Positions 15,698-22,868 of a stretch of 50,780 nucleotides of DNA are shown here, piece after piece (within the stretch, counting starts at the first letter, position 1; every line of letters begins with the position of its first letter). The stretch is from SIG607 sp045614505. Lineage in GTDB: Bacteria > Bacillota > Clostridia > Oscillospirales > Acutalibacteraceae. Under the pieces are notes generated by a model that worked only from the letters and a program-made list of their open reading frames with translations, was not told the DNA's origin and did no database searches. The position numbers and the translations under genes are program-made. Location: the NCBI GenBank assembly GCA_045614505.1, contig JAZLDA010000089.1, positions 1 through 50,780 on the forward strand, in the 5' to 3' direction.

Positions 15698-16009
15698 TTA
15701 AAGTTTAATTTCAATCTCAACGCCGGCGGGAAGCTCAAGGCCGGTCAGAGCTTCAACGGTTTTGTTGGAAGGTCTGATTACGTCGATGAGTCTCTTGTGA
15801 GTTCTGGTTTCGAACTGTTCACGGGAATCCTTATACTTGTGAACTGCACGAAGGATGGTTACAACTTCCTTTTCAGTGGGCAGCGGGACGGGACCCGATA
15901 CTCTTGCACCTGTACGTTTAGCGGTTTCCACAATTTTCTCTGCGGACTGGTCTACAAGCGCGTGGTCGTAACCTTTGATTCTGATACGAATCTTTTCTTT
16001 TACTGCCAT
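15698..16009 (-). CDS. rpsJ: 30S ribosomal protein S10 (NusE)
   Basis: 103 residues from MAVKEKIRIRIKGYDHALVD. It is the first gene of the superoperon. The frame is open 20 codons further upstream into the leader, but AAGGAGGCGAAC directly precedes this ATG. VSGPVPLPTEKEVVTILRAVHK and RTHKRLIDVI are classic S10. As NusE it also joins transcription antitermination complexes. Confidence 0.97.
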   Translation of the reverse strand: MAVKEKIRIRIKGYDHALVDQSAEKIVETAKRTGARVSGPVPLPTEKEVVTILRAVHKYKDSREQFETRTHKRLIDVIRPSNKTVEALTGLELPAGVEIEIKL

Positions 16010-16265
16010 TTTGTTCGCCTCCTTGTTAGTTTGGCGGGCTACCTCACACTGTACCGTGTGTTTCATCACGGTCCATTATAAAACCGGATCACTGGGGTTG
16101 AGGTGAATCCGGATACACAGCAGGTTCGCAAGTTATCCCGCTATGCTTATAGTCTGAGGTTATTAGTTCGCCCGGTTTCAAATCGGACATACTCCGTGGA
16201 AATTTCCTGACTCTAAGGTCAGCCACCTCCCACATCATCGCATGACAGTACGCCACTCGCGTACC
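16010..16265 (-). promoter_or_regulatory. Structured 5' leader of the S10 superoperon
   Basis: About 255 bases between the promoter and rpsJ. On the minus strand the order is: a 5'-terminal hairpin GTACGC-GAGTG-GCGTAC (16248-16264), a CTGAC/GTCAG hairpin, a 9-bp hairpin CCGGAT(T)CAC/GTGATCCGG (16084-16112), and ACCGTG/CACGGT close to the ribosome binding site. No open frame with a ribosome binding site occupies it. Ribosomal protein operons are usually controlled by one of their own products through such a leader; the effector here (L4 is the obvious candidate) is inference. Confidence 0.65.
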
Positions 16266-16270
16266 TTGAT

Positions 16271-16299
16271 ATAATAACACAAGCAAGAAAAGAATACAA
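16271..16299 (-). promoter_or_regulatory. Promoter of the S10 superoperon
   Basis: On the minus strand TTGTAT, 17 bases, TATTAT, with predicted start about 16264. Upstream of the -35 box (16300-16330) the template is rich in A tracts, as in an UP element contacted by the alpha C-terminal domain. The remaining 120 bases up to the proS terminator hold no gene, only AT-rich sequence and an alternating purine-pyrimidine tract. Confidence 0.75.
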
Positions 16300-16394
16300 G
16301 CATTTTCTTATTTTTTCTCAAAAATTCTTTGACAAAGTTTGTAGAAATTTAATTTTATATTTTGTGCATTTTGACGAATGATATTTTAAGCCTT

Positions 16395-16416
16395 CGCGCG
16401 CACGCGCGTATATATA
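16395..16416. other. 22-base alternating pyrimidine-purine tract
   Basis: CGCGCGCACGCGCG followed by TATATATA is strictly alternating pyrimidine-purine for 22 bases. The CG half has Z-DNA potential and the TA half melts easily. It lies between the proS terminator and the superoperon promoter, a zone of heavy transcription-induced supercoiling. Confidence 0.6.
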
Positions 16417-16454
16417 ATATGTAAGAAAGTCCTTTTCCCATTTCACTAAAAGTA

Positions 16455-16483
16455 AAAACCGCTGCATTAATTCAGCGGTTTTG
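16455..16483 (-). terminator. Terminator of proS
   Basis: AAAACCGCTG and CAGCGGTTTT form a perfect 10-bp stem around eight bases, beginning a few bases past the proS stop. On the minus strand the 3' arm runs into TTTTTACTTTT. Confidence 0.85.
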
Positions 16484-16486
16484 TTT

Positions 16487-17920
16487 TTAGTATGCTTTTC
16501 CCCAGTATACCATTTTCTTAGCAGGTTTTCCGCAGCATACACAGGTATCACTGAGGTTTTCCTGTTCAAAAGGCATACACCTTGAAGAAACGCCAGCTTT
16601 TTCTTTGAGGGTTTCTTCGCAGGCCCTGTCTTCACACCACATAGCCTTAATAAATCCGGGCTTTGTGTCTGCAATTTCTATTATTTCATCAAGGGACTTT
16701 GCAATATAAGTTTTTTCGGTTCTGTTTGCCAGAGCCTTATTATACATACCGTCGCGAACAGCATCCAGCATTGCGGGAACTACAGTTTCAAGCTCATCTA
16801 GGCTTACTACGGTCTTTTCTCCGTTATCTCTGCGAACCAGAACACACTGGTTATTTTCAATATCGCGGGGGCCAAGCTCCAGACGCAGCGGCACGCCTTT
16901 CATTTCATACTCAGCAAACTTCCAACCGGGAGAATAATCAGTGAGGTCAATTTTAGCGCGGCAAACCTTTTTCATTCTGCTATATACCTCTTCGGCCTTT
17001 TCGTTAACGCCCGGCTTGTGAGAAGCAATGGGGACGATTACAAGCTGAATGGGGGCAACAGCGGGAGGAAGAACGAGTCCGTTATCATCGCCGTGGGTCA
17101 TAATGATAGCGCCGATTAGACGTGTAGAAACACCCCATGAGGTTTGGAAGGGAGTCGCAAGTTTATTTTCCTTGTCGGTATACTGAATACCGAATGCCTT
17201 TGCAAAACCGTCACCGAAGAAATGGGAGGTACCGCTCTGAAGAGCCTTGCCGTCGTGCATCATAGCTTCAATTGTGTATGTATCAACTGCACCTGCAAAA
17301 CGCTCCTTCTCGGTTTTTACACCTTTGATTACCGGAATTGCAAGATATTTCTCGGCAAACTCAGCGTATACATTAAGCATCTGTACTGTCTCAGCCTGAG
17401 CTTCTTCTGCAGTAGCGTGAATGGTATGGCCCTCCTGCCAGTGGAATTCACGTGAGCGCAGGAAAGGACGGGTTGTTTTTTCCCATCTTACAACGCTGCA
17501 CCACTGATTGTAGAGCTTAGGCAAATCACGCCAGGAATGAATAATATTTTTATAGTGGTCGCAGAAAAGGGTCTCAGAGGTAGGACGGACACAAAGGCGT
17601 TCCTCAAGCTTTTCATTGCCGCCGTGGGTTATCCAGGCAGCCTCGGGAGCAAAGCCCTCAACATGGTCCTTTTCAATCTGAAGAAGACTTTCGGGAATAA
17701 ACATAGGCATAGACACATTCTCGTGTCCTGTTTCCTTGAACATCCCGTCCATAATCTTCTGAATATTTTCCCAGATTGCCCAGCCGTAGGGACGGATTAT
17801 CATACAGCCCTTAACAGATGAATAATCCATAAGTTCGGCTTTGGATACAACGTCTGTGTACCATTTTGCGAAATCCTCATCCATAGAAGTAATTTCTTTT
17901 ACTAATTTTTCTTTAGCCAT
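16487..17920 (-). CDS. proS: Prolyl-tRNA synthetase, archaeal/eukaryotic type
   Basis: 477 residues, class II synthetase charging tRNA-Pro in the cytosol. RPTSETLFCDHYKNIIHSWRDLP (motif 2 region begins VVRWEKTTRPFLRSREFHWQE) and GVSTRLIGAIIMTHGDDNGL (motif 3) are visible. It lacks the insertion domain of the usual bacterial ProRS and has the C-terminal zinc-binding-like extension (CEDRACEETL, CVCCGK) and the terminal tyrosine of the archaeal/eukaryotic form, which many Clostridia carry. ATG preceded by GGTGAT. The leader is only about 28 bases, so no T-box fits. Confidence 0.96.
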   Translation of the reverse strand: MAKEKLVKEITSMDEDFAKWYTDVVSKAELMDYSSVKGCMIIRPYGWAIWENIQKIMDGMFKETGHENVSMPMFIPESLLQIEKDHVEGFAPEAAWITHGGNEKLEERLCVRPTSETLFCDHYKNIIHSWRDLPKLYNQWCSVVRWEKTTRPFLRSREFHWQEGHTIHATAEEAQAETVQMLNVYAEFAEKYLAIPVIKGVKTEKERFAGAVDTYTIEAMMHDGKALQSGTSHFFGDGFAKAFGIQYTDKENKLATPFQTSWGVSTRLIGAIIMTHGDDNGLVLPPAVAPIQLVIVPIASHKPGVNEKAEEVYSRMKKVCRAKIDLTDYSPGWKFAEYEMKGVPLRLELGPRDIENNQCVLVRRDNGEKTVVSLDELETVVPAMLDAVRDGMYNKALANRTEKTYIAKSLDEIIEIADTKPGFIKAMWCEDRACEETLKEKAGVSSRCMPFEQENLSDTCVCCGKPAKKMVYWGKAY

Positions 17921-17954
17921 TTATATCACCGTAACAAAATAAATATCGTTTATA

Positions 17955-17983
17955 ATTATACTGTAAAAAGAAAAGTTTTGCAA
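17955..17983 (-). promoter_or_regulatory. Promoter of proS
   Basis: On the minus strand TTGCAA, 17 bases, TATAAT; start near 17948. It diverges from the acpP promoter. Confidence 0.8.
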
Positions 17984-18024
17984 CCATATTTTCGTGTTCT
18001 TCCCCGCTCTTTTTTAAAAAACTA

Positions 18025-18053
18025 TTGACAAACGATGATTTTTTTCATATTAT
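18025..18053 (+). promoter_or_regulatory. Promoter of acpP
   Basis: TTGACA, 17 bases, TATTAT; start near 18060, leader about 47 bases. A strong promoter for a very abundant small protein. Confidence 0.85.
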
Positions 18054-18106
18054 TTTCTTGGAGAACGTATAGTTTATCACCACATTATTAAAAAGGAGCA
18101 TTTTAA

Positions 18107-18334
18107 ATGATTCTCGAAAGACTTAAAGAAATCGTTTCCGAACAGCTGGAAATTGATGCTGAAACCATTACTGCTGATACCCGTCTCAACGAAGACCTCA
18201 ATGCCGACAGCCTTGATGTTGTTGAAATGCTTATGGCGCTGGAAGATGAATTCGGTGTTGACATTCCCGATGAAGAAATCGAAAAGATGAAGACAATCGG
18301 TGATGTTGTTAATTTCATTCAGGAAAATAAATAA
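18107..18334 (+). CDS. acpP: Acyl carrier protein
   Basis: 75 residues, acidic four-helix protein that carries growing fatty acyl chains. Serine 35 in NADSLDVVEML is the site of 4'-phosphopantetheine attachment. AAAAAGGAGC precedes the ATG. Unlike the common fabD-fabG-acpP clusters, the gene stands alone with its own promoter and terminator, so it is probably the housekeeping or a second ACP expressed as a monocistron. Confidence 0.95.
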   Translation: MILERLKEIVSEQLEIDAETITADTRLNEDLNADSLDVVEMLMALEDEFGVDIPDEEIEKMKTIGDVVNFIQENK

Positions 18335-18349
18335 TTTACACAAATTAAG

Positions 18350-18392
18350 ACCCCGAGCTTACGGAGCGTTCCGTGTGCTCGGGGTTAATTTT
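18350..18392. terminator. Terminator shared by acpP and the convergent small gene
   Basis: CCCCGAGC and GCTCGGGG form the outer stem, with an inner CGGA/TCCG stem. On the + strand TTAATTTTAT follows; on the minus strand TCTTAATTTG follows. It ends acpP and overlaps the last codon of the convergent 57-codon gene. Confidence 0.85.
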
Positions 18393-18564
18393 ATGCGTAG
18401 TATTTATTCACATTTTGTCCGCCCTTTATAACTTTCAGTTTTCGACGGCGAAGAGAACGCATAAAGCGTTTTTCAAAGGCAATCAGCTTTTTCTCATTAA
18501 AGAGACACCAAACCGTGAAGCCTACTGCGATTATTTCCAAAACACTGATTATTAAAGCATTCAT
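18391..18564 (-). CDS. 57-residue single-span membrane protein, putative SOS-induced
   Basis: Translating the gap between acpP and putP on the minus strand gives 57 residues: residues 3-22 (ALIISVLEIIAVGFTVWCLF) are one membrane span, and the rest (NEKKLIAFEKRFMRSLRRRK and on) is strongly basic, predicting a cytoplasmic C terminus. AGGAGG stands 8 bases before the ATG, a perfect consensus promoter drives it, and a LexA-type palindrome lies between the transcription start and the ribosome binding site. By layout it resembles small SOS-controlled membrane proteins such as division inhibitors (SidA, SosA) or TisB-like toxins, but I see no sequence likeness to any of them and do not name it. Its existence as a gene is well supported; its role is inference. 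Confidence 0.8.
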   Translation of the reverse strand: MNALIISVLEIIAVGFTVWCLFNEKKLIAFEKRFMRSLRRRKLKVIKGGQNVNKYYA

Positions 18565-18582
18565 AAGTAATTTCCTCCTAAA

Positions 18583-18596
18583 AGAACATTTGTTCT
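18583..18596 (-). promoter_or_regulatory. LexA-type operator (SOS box)
   Basis: AGAACATTTGTTCT fits the Gram-positive LexA consensus GAAC-N4-GTTC; the arms extend to AAAAGAACA/TGTTCTTTT. It lies 7-20 bases downstream of the predicted transcription start of the 57-codon gene, an ideal repressor position. Confidence 0.75.
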
Positions 18597-18609
18597 TTTC
18601 TGTATTTTC

Positions 18610-18638
18610 ATTATATACTAAGGATTTAGGTTTGTCAA
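18610..18638 (-). promoter_or_regulatory. Consensus promoter of the 57-codon gene
   Basis: On the minus strand TTGACA, exactly 17 bases, TATAAT. A perfect sigma-A promoter usually needs a repressor; the LexA-type operator sits just downstream. Predicted start about 18603. Confidence 0.88.
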
Positions 18639-18733
18639 CTGTTTTTTAAAAAATATTTTTTAAGTTGTTTTTCCGTTCCTTTGATTCTTATTATACCGGG
18701 CGCTGTGTCCCATAAACAGCACTTTGGTTTATG

Positions 18734-18762
18734 TTGCATTTTTTTATTGTTTGTGTTATACT
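18734..18762 (+). promoter_or_regulatory. Promoter of putP
   Basis: TTGCAT, 17 bases, TATACT; start about 18769. This lies inside the longest open frame of putP, which argues for the later start codon chosen. Confidence 0.7.
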
Positions 18763-18795
18763 GCTTCTGTTATATTTTGTCAAAGGAGTATTTTT

Positions 18796-20346
18796 ATGAA
18801 AGTTTCAGCATTTGTTATTTATTTCGTTGCAATGCTCGCCATAGGATTTTTCTTTTTCATAAAGTCTCGTAAAGAGTCCGGTGAAAAGGATTATTTTCTC
18901 GGCGGCAGATCCATGGGTCCTTGGGTAACCGCTATGAGTGCTCAAGCTTCAGATATGAGCGGTTGGCTTCTTATGGGATTTCCCGGAAGCATTCTTGCCT
19001 TTGGTATGGGCAAGGTCTGGATAGGAATAGGTCTTGCATTAGGTACTATACTTAATTGGCTTATAATTGCCAAAAGACTGCGCCGTTTTTCAAAAGCAGC
19101 AGACGATTCAATAACACTTCCCCAGTACCTTACCAATCGTTTTGCTTCCTCCAGTCCTGCTTTAAAGGTTATTTGCGCTGTTATATTCTTAATTGCTTTT
19201 ACAGTTTATGTTGCTTCTGCTTTTAATGCCGGAACTGCCGTTTTCTGTTCCGTTATCCCCTGGTTTGCAGACCACAAGCAATTGGCGATGATTATCTTTG
19301 CCGCAATTATTCTTATATACACCTTTATGGGCGGTTACAAAGCAGTTTGTTGGACCGACTTTTTCCAGGGTATACTTATGCTTGTTGCACTTCTTGCCGT
19401 ACCGATTATTATGTTCTCTACCGGCAACTTCGACAGCAGTTATAAAAGTGCCTTTGCCGAAGGAGTTGTTGCGTTCAACTCCAATCCCTTCACCGCAAGC
19501 TGGCAGGATATTGCCTCCGGTCTCGGTTGGGGTCTGGGCTACTTCGGTATGCCTCATATTCTTGTAAGATTTATGTCCATAAAGAAATCTTCAATGATTA
19601 AAAAATCTTCTACCGTTGCAATCATTTGGGTAATTCTCACCCTTGGTGCCGCAATGGCTATTGCAACACTTGCGCGTACTTACCTCTTTACCGATGGTTC
19701 TTCTCTCGCATCAGCACTTATTCCTGCCGGTGCTCAGCAAAACCTGTTCATCAAAATCGTTGATGACATCTTCCCACCTTTCTTTGCAGGAATACTTCTT
19801 TCCGCAATAATAGCCGCTTCTATGTCTACCGCCGACTCTCAGTTACTGGTAGCCTCCTCTTCTTTCACAAGTGATATTTACAAGCCTATCATCAGACGCA
19901 ACAAAGCTTCGGAGAAAGAGACCCTTTGGGTTGGAAGAATAGTCGTTCTTGCTGTTACTGTTGTAGCATTGCTCATATCTCTTTCGGGACTTAGCGGAAA
20001 TAATGCCTGGGCTTCCAATATTATGGCAATGGTTGAAAACGCCTGGGGACTGTTCGGTTCCGCATTCGGTCCTGTAGTTATCCTCTCCCTCTTCTGGAAA
20101 CGCTTTAACTACGCCGGCGCCGTTTCCGGCATTATTGCAGGCGCTTTGGTTGATATTCTCTGGTTGGTTCTCTTTACAAGCACCGTAACCGAGGCTGTTG
20201 TTTACAACACCGCTGTATATGAAATCATTCCCGGATTTATTGCAGGCTTCATTGTTTCAGTAATTGTTACTCTCTGCACCAAAGCTCCGAGTGAAAAGGT
20301 AATGACAATTTATAACAATGCCGTAGACAAAACGATAGATGATTAA
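18796..20346 (+). CDS. putP: Sodium/proline symporter
   Basis: 516 residues, SSS family, about 13 membrane spans, inner membrane. FFLGGRSMGPWVTAMSAQASDMSGWLLMG-type signatures are seen (YFLGGRSMGPWVTAMSAQAS; SDMSGWLLMGFPG) and SMSTADSQLLVASSSFTSDIY is the sodium-site region of PutP. An in-frame ATG at 18724 would add 24 residues but lies upstream of the promoter's start; AAAGGAG precedes the ATG used. Takes up proline with sodium for osmoprotection or as nutrient. Monocistronic, with its own terminator. Confidence 0.94.
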   Translation: MKVSAFVIYFVAMLAIGFFFFIKSRKESGEKDYFLGGRSMGPWVTAMSAQASDMSGWLLMGFPGSILAFGMGKVWIGIGLALGTILNWLIIAKRLRRFSKAADDSITLPQYLTNRFASSSPALKVICAVIFLIAFTVYVASAFNAGTAVFCSVIPWFADHKQLAMIIFAAIILIYTFMGGYKAVCWTDFFQGILMLVALLAVPIIMFSTGNFDSSYKSAFAEGVVAFNSNPFTASWQDIASGLGWGLGYFGMPHILVRFMSIKKSSMIKKSSTVAIIWVILTLGAAMAIATLARTYLFTDGSSLASALIPAGAQQNLFIKIVDDIFPPFFAGILLSAIIAASMSTADSQLLVASSSFTSDIYKPIIRRNKASEKETLWVGRIVVLAVTVVALLISLSGLSGNNAWASNIMAMVENAWGLFGSAFGPVVILSLFWKRFNYAGAVSGIIAGALVDILWLVLFTSTVTEAVVYNTAVYEIIPGFIAGFIVSVIVTLCTKAPSEKVMTIYNNAVDKTIDD

Positions 20347-20354
20347 ATTTTCTT

Positions 20355-20391
20355 AAATAACCGATGAGTAAAAATCATCGGTTATTTTTTT
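20355..20391 (+). terminator. Terminator of putP
   Basis: AAATAACCGATGA and TCATCGGTTATTT form a 13-bp stem around seven bases, followed by TTTTG. Confidence 0.88.
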
Positions 20392-20398
20392 GTTTCTA

Positions 20399-20427
20399 TT
20401 GATATTTACGGGCAATATAAGTATAAT
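20399..20427 (+). promoter_or_regulatory. Promoter of the murD operon
   Basis: TTGATA, 17 bases, TATAAT; predicted start about 20434, leader about 40 bases. Confidence 0.8.
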
Positions 20428-20475
20428 AGAGATGTATATATAAACTTTTATTTTAATTGAAGGGACTTTTAGCTT

Positions 20476-21855
20476 ATGGATTGCAAACAGTTCTGGCAAC
20501 ATATTTCTACTAAAAAAATTGCTATATGCGGAATAGGTATCAGTAATACCCCGTTGATTCTCGATTTTTTAAGCAAAGGTGCAAGGGTAATTGCCTGCGA
20601 CCGCAGAAACCGTCAGCAGATAGGTGAAATTGCAGATACCCTTGAAGCGGCAGGTGCAGAGCTCCGCCTTGGAGAAAGATATCTTGAAGACCTGGAAGTT
20701 GATATTATTTTCCGCACACCCGGAATGAACTTCTATCTACCCGAGCTTGAGCAGGCAAGAAAACGCGGCATTGCCGTAACCAGTGAAATGGAGGTTTTCT
20801 TTGACCTCTGCCCCGCCACTATTTTTGCGGTAACCGGTTCCGACGGCAAGACCACCACCACTACCCTTATTGCAAAAATGCTTGAAGCCGAGGGTAAAAA
20901 GGTGCATATCGGCGGTAATATAGGAAAGCCCTTGCTTCCCAGAATCAGTGAAATTGCTCCTGATGATTTTGTAGTTGCCGAGCTTTCATCCTTCCAGCTT
21001 ATTTCTATGAGAAAAAGCCCCGATGTTGCCGTTGTTACAAATGTTGCGCCAAATCACCTTGATATACACAAGGATATGGATGAGTATGTTGAGGCAAAGA
21101 AAAATATTCTTATGCATCAGAATGCTTTCTCCCGTACCGTACTTAACCGAGATAACGAAATTACTTCCGGTTTCTCACACTATGTAAGAGGTCAGTCTTT
21201 AGGCTTCAGTATGGAGCGCCCTGTTAAAAACGGCGCTTGGTTGGATACCGACGGAACTCTCCATATGTCCTATCGCGGTATGGATGTTCCCGTAATGCAC
21301 AGAAATAACATTACCATAATCGGTGACCACAATGTAGAAAATTACCTTGCGGCAATTTCTGCAGTTTGGGGATATGTCAGCGCCGACACCATCAGAAAGG
21401 TTGCAAAAGAATTTACAGGTGTTGAACACCGAAATGAGTTTGTAAGAGAAAAGGACGGCGTAAAATATTTCAACGACTCCATTGCCAGCAGTCCTACCCG
21501 TACCATTGCAGGGCTTAAGTCCTTTGACCAAAAGGTAATGCTTATTGCAGGCGGTTATGACAAACACATTCCCTTTGAGCCTCTCGCTCCCTACATTATT
21601 GAAAAGGTGAAATTTATGGCACTTTCAGGCCCCACAGCCAATGCCATTGAAAAGACGGTAAAGGAGCATCCTCACTACAAAGGAAGTCCTGAAATAGTAA
21701 CGGTTGCCGATATTAAAGAGGCTGTGGAAATAATTCATCAGAAGGCCCAAAAGGGCGATATTGTTACACTTTCTCCTGCCTGCGCATCCTTTGATGCCTT
21801 TCCCAACTTTGAGGCAAGAGGAAAATACTTTAAGGAACTGGTAAACGCACTGTGA
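20476..21855 (+). CDS. murD: UDP-N-acetylmuramoyl-L-alanine--D-glutamate ligase
   Basis: 459 residues, cytoplasmic Mur ligase adding D-Glu to UDP-MurNAc-L-Ala. The N-terminal Rossmann-like domain holds IAICGIGISNTPLILDFL, the central domain has the ATP loop GSDGKTTTT (121-129) and NVAPNHLDIHKDMDEYVEAK, and the C-terminal domain has YFNDSIASSPTRTIAGL and LSPACASFDAFPNFEARG. It is away from any other division/cell wall genes and heads an operon of two peptidases, a GNAT protein and a PLP enzyme. Stop and next start overlap (TGATG). Confidence 0.96.
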   Translation: MDCKQFWQHISTKKIAICGIGISNTPLILDFLSKGARVIACDRRNRQQIGEIADTLEAAGAELRLGERYLEDLEVDIIFRTPGMNFYLPELEQARKRGIAVTSEMEVFFDLCPATIFAVTGSDGKTTTTTLIAKMLEAEGKKVHIGGNIGKPLLPRISEIAPDDFVVAELSSFQLISMRKSPDVAVVTNVAPNHLDIHKDMDEYVEAKKNILMHQNAFSRTVLNRDNEITSGFSHYVRGQSLGFSMERPVKNGAWLDTDGTLHMSYRGMDVPVMHRNNITIIGDHNVENYLAAISAVWGYVSADTIRKVAKEFTGVEHRNEFVREKDGVKYFNDSIASSPTRTIAGLKSFDQKVMLIAGGYDKHIPFEPLAPYIIEKVKFMALSGPTANAIEKTVKEHPHYKGSPEIVTVADIKEAVEIIHQKAQKGDIVTLSPACASFDAFPNFEARGKYFKELVNAL

Positions 21856-22868
21856 TGGAAATTAAAACTCTTTTAAAAGAACTTTCCGCTTCCACAGGAA
21901 TAGGTCACTTGAGCAGCGCCCGTGAAACTCTCGGGCGCATTATTTCTCCTTTTGCCCATATAAAAAACTGCGGCAATTCGGGACTTATTGCCGAAATCAA
22001 TCAAGATAAGGAAAGAACTTTACTCCTTGACGCCCACATTGACGAGGTGGGATTTATAGTAACGAATGTGGACAGTGACGGCTTTGTTACCGTTTCTACC
22101 TGCGGAGGCATTGATTTGCGTCAGCTTCCCACCCGCGAGGTGATTATCCACGGCAAAAATGAAATCCCCGGCATCTTTATAAGCACCCCGCCGCACCTTT
22201 CAAAGAAGGATGAGAAATTTTCCGATATAAGTAAAATAAAAATTGATACTGCGCTGGGTGAAAAAGCAAAAGAACAAATCTGTGTCGGTGATTTTGTCAC
22301 CTATAAGGCTCATTTTTATGAGCTCGGCGAGCACCGTGTTTCAGCCAAGAGTCTGGATAACCGCGCAGGCTGTGCCGTTCTGGCACTTCTGGCAGAAAGA
22401 CTAAACGGCAAAGGACTTCCTGTCAATGTGGTTATGCTTTTCAGTGACAGCGAGGAATTAGGTCTTCGCGGCGCTCGCACCGCTGTTTTTGGAATAGAAG
22501 CTGATGAAGCCGTTTCCATTGACGTAAGTTTCGGGGATGCTCCCGACGTTCCTGCAGAAAAATGCGGAAAGCTTGGAGAGGGTGTTATGATAGGTATTTC
22601 GCCTGTACTCTCACGTAATGTAACCCGCACCCTTGAAGATATTGCTAAAAAAGAAAACATTCCCTTTCAAAGAGAGGTTATGGGCTCAACAACAGGCACC
22701 AATGCCGATGTTATTTCGGTGAGCAAAGACGGAATTAACTGCGGTCTTGTTTCAATTCCATTAAGAAATATGCACACCGACTGCGAAGTTATTGATTTAA
22801 GGGATATTGAAGCAACCGTAACTCTTTTGGAAAATTATATCCTGAAGGGAGGCTGTTTAAATGCGTGA
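21855..22868 (+). CDS. M42-family metallo-aminopeptidase (first of a pair)
   Basis: 337 residues, cytosolic di-metal aminopeptidase of the glutamyl-aminopeptidase / PepA / FrvX type. Metal and catalytic residues are seen in LLDAHIDEVGFIV, SLDNRAGC, SDSEELGLRGA and NMHTDCEVIDL. The EE pair is preserved, though the usual QEEVG reads SEELG here. A GTG one codon earlier is possible; the ATG overlapping the murD stop is preferred. It is followed with an 8-base overlap by a paralogue, so the pair may form mixed oligomers or split substrates. Confidence 0.9.
   Translation: MEIKTLLKELSASTGIGHLSSARETLGRIISPFAHIKNCGNSGLIAEINQDKERTLLLDAHIDEVGFIVTNVDSDGFVTVSTCGGIDLRQLPTREVIIHGKNEIPGIFISTPPHLSKKDEKFSDISKIKIDTALGEKAKEQICVGDFVTYKAHFYELGEHRVSAKSLDNRAGCAVLALLAERLNGKGLPVNVVMLFSDSEELGLRGARTAVFGIEADEAVSIDVSFGDAPDVPAEKCGKLGEGVMIGISPVLSRNVTRTLEDIAKKENIPFQREVMGSTTGTNADVISVSKDGINCGLVSIPLRNMHTDCEVIDLRDIEATVTLLENYILKGGCLNA

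Noticed and set aside
16089..16286. 65-codon minus-strand frame in the S10 leader
   Set aside because: Its ATG lies upstream of the predicted transcription start, it has no ribosome binding site and its sequence is explained by leader hairpins.
17921..17954. T-box leaders for proS and alaS
   Set aside because: Their leaders are only about 28 and 43 bases and contain no specifier stem or antiterminator sequence.
18077..18343. Minus-strand frames over acpP
   Set aside because: They are mirror frames of the acyl carrier protein gene; they lack ribosome binding sites and resemble no protein.
21199..21567. Long antisense frames inside murD and other genes
   Set aside because: They are shadows produced by codon use of the real genes on the other strand and show no conserved motif or start signal.
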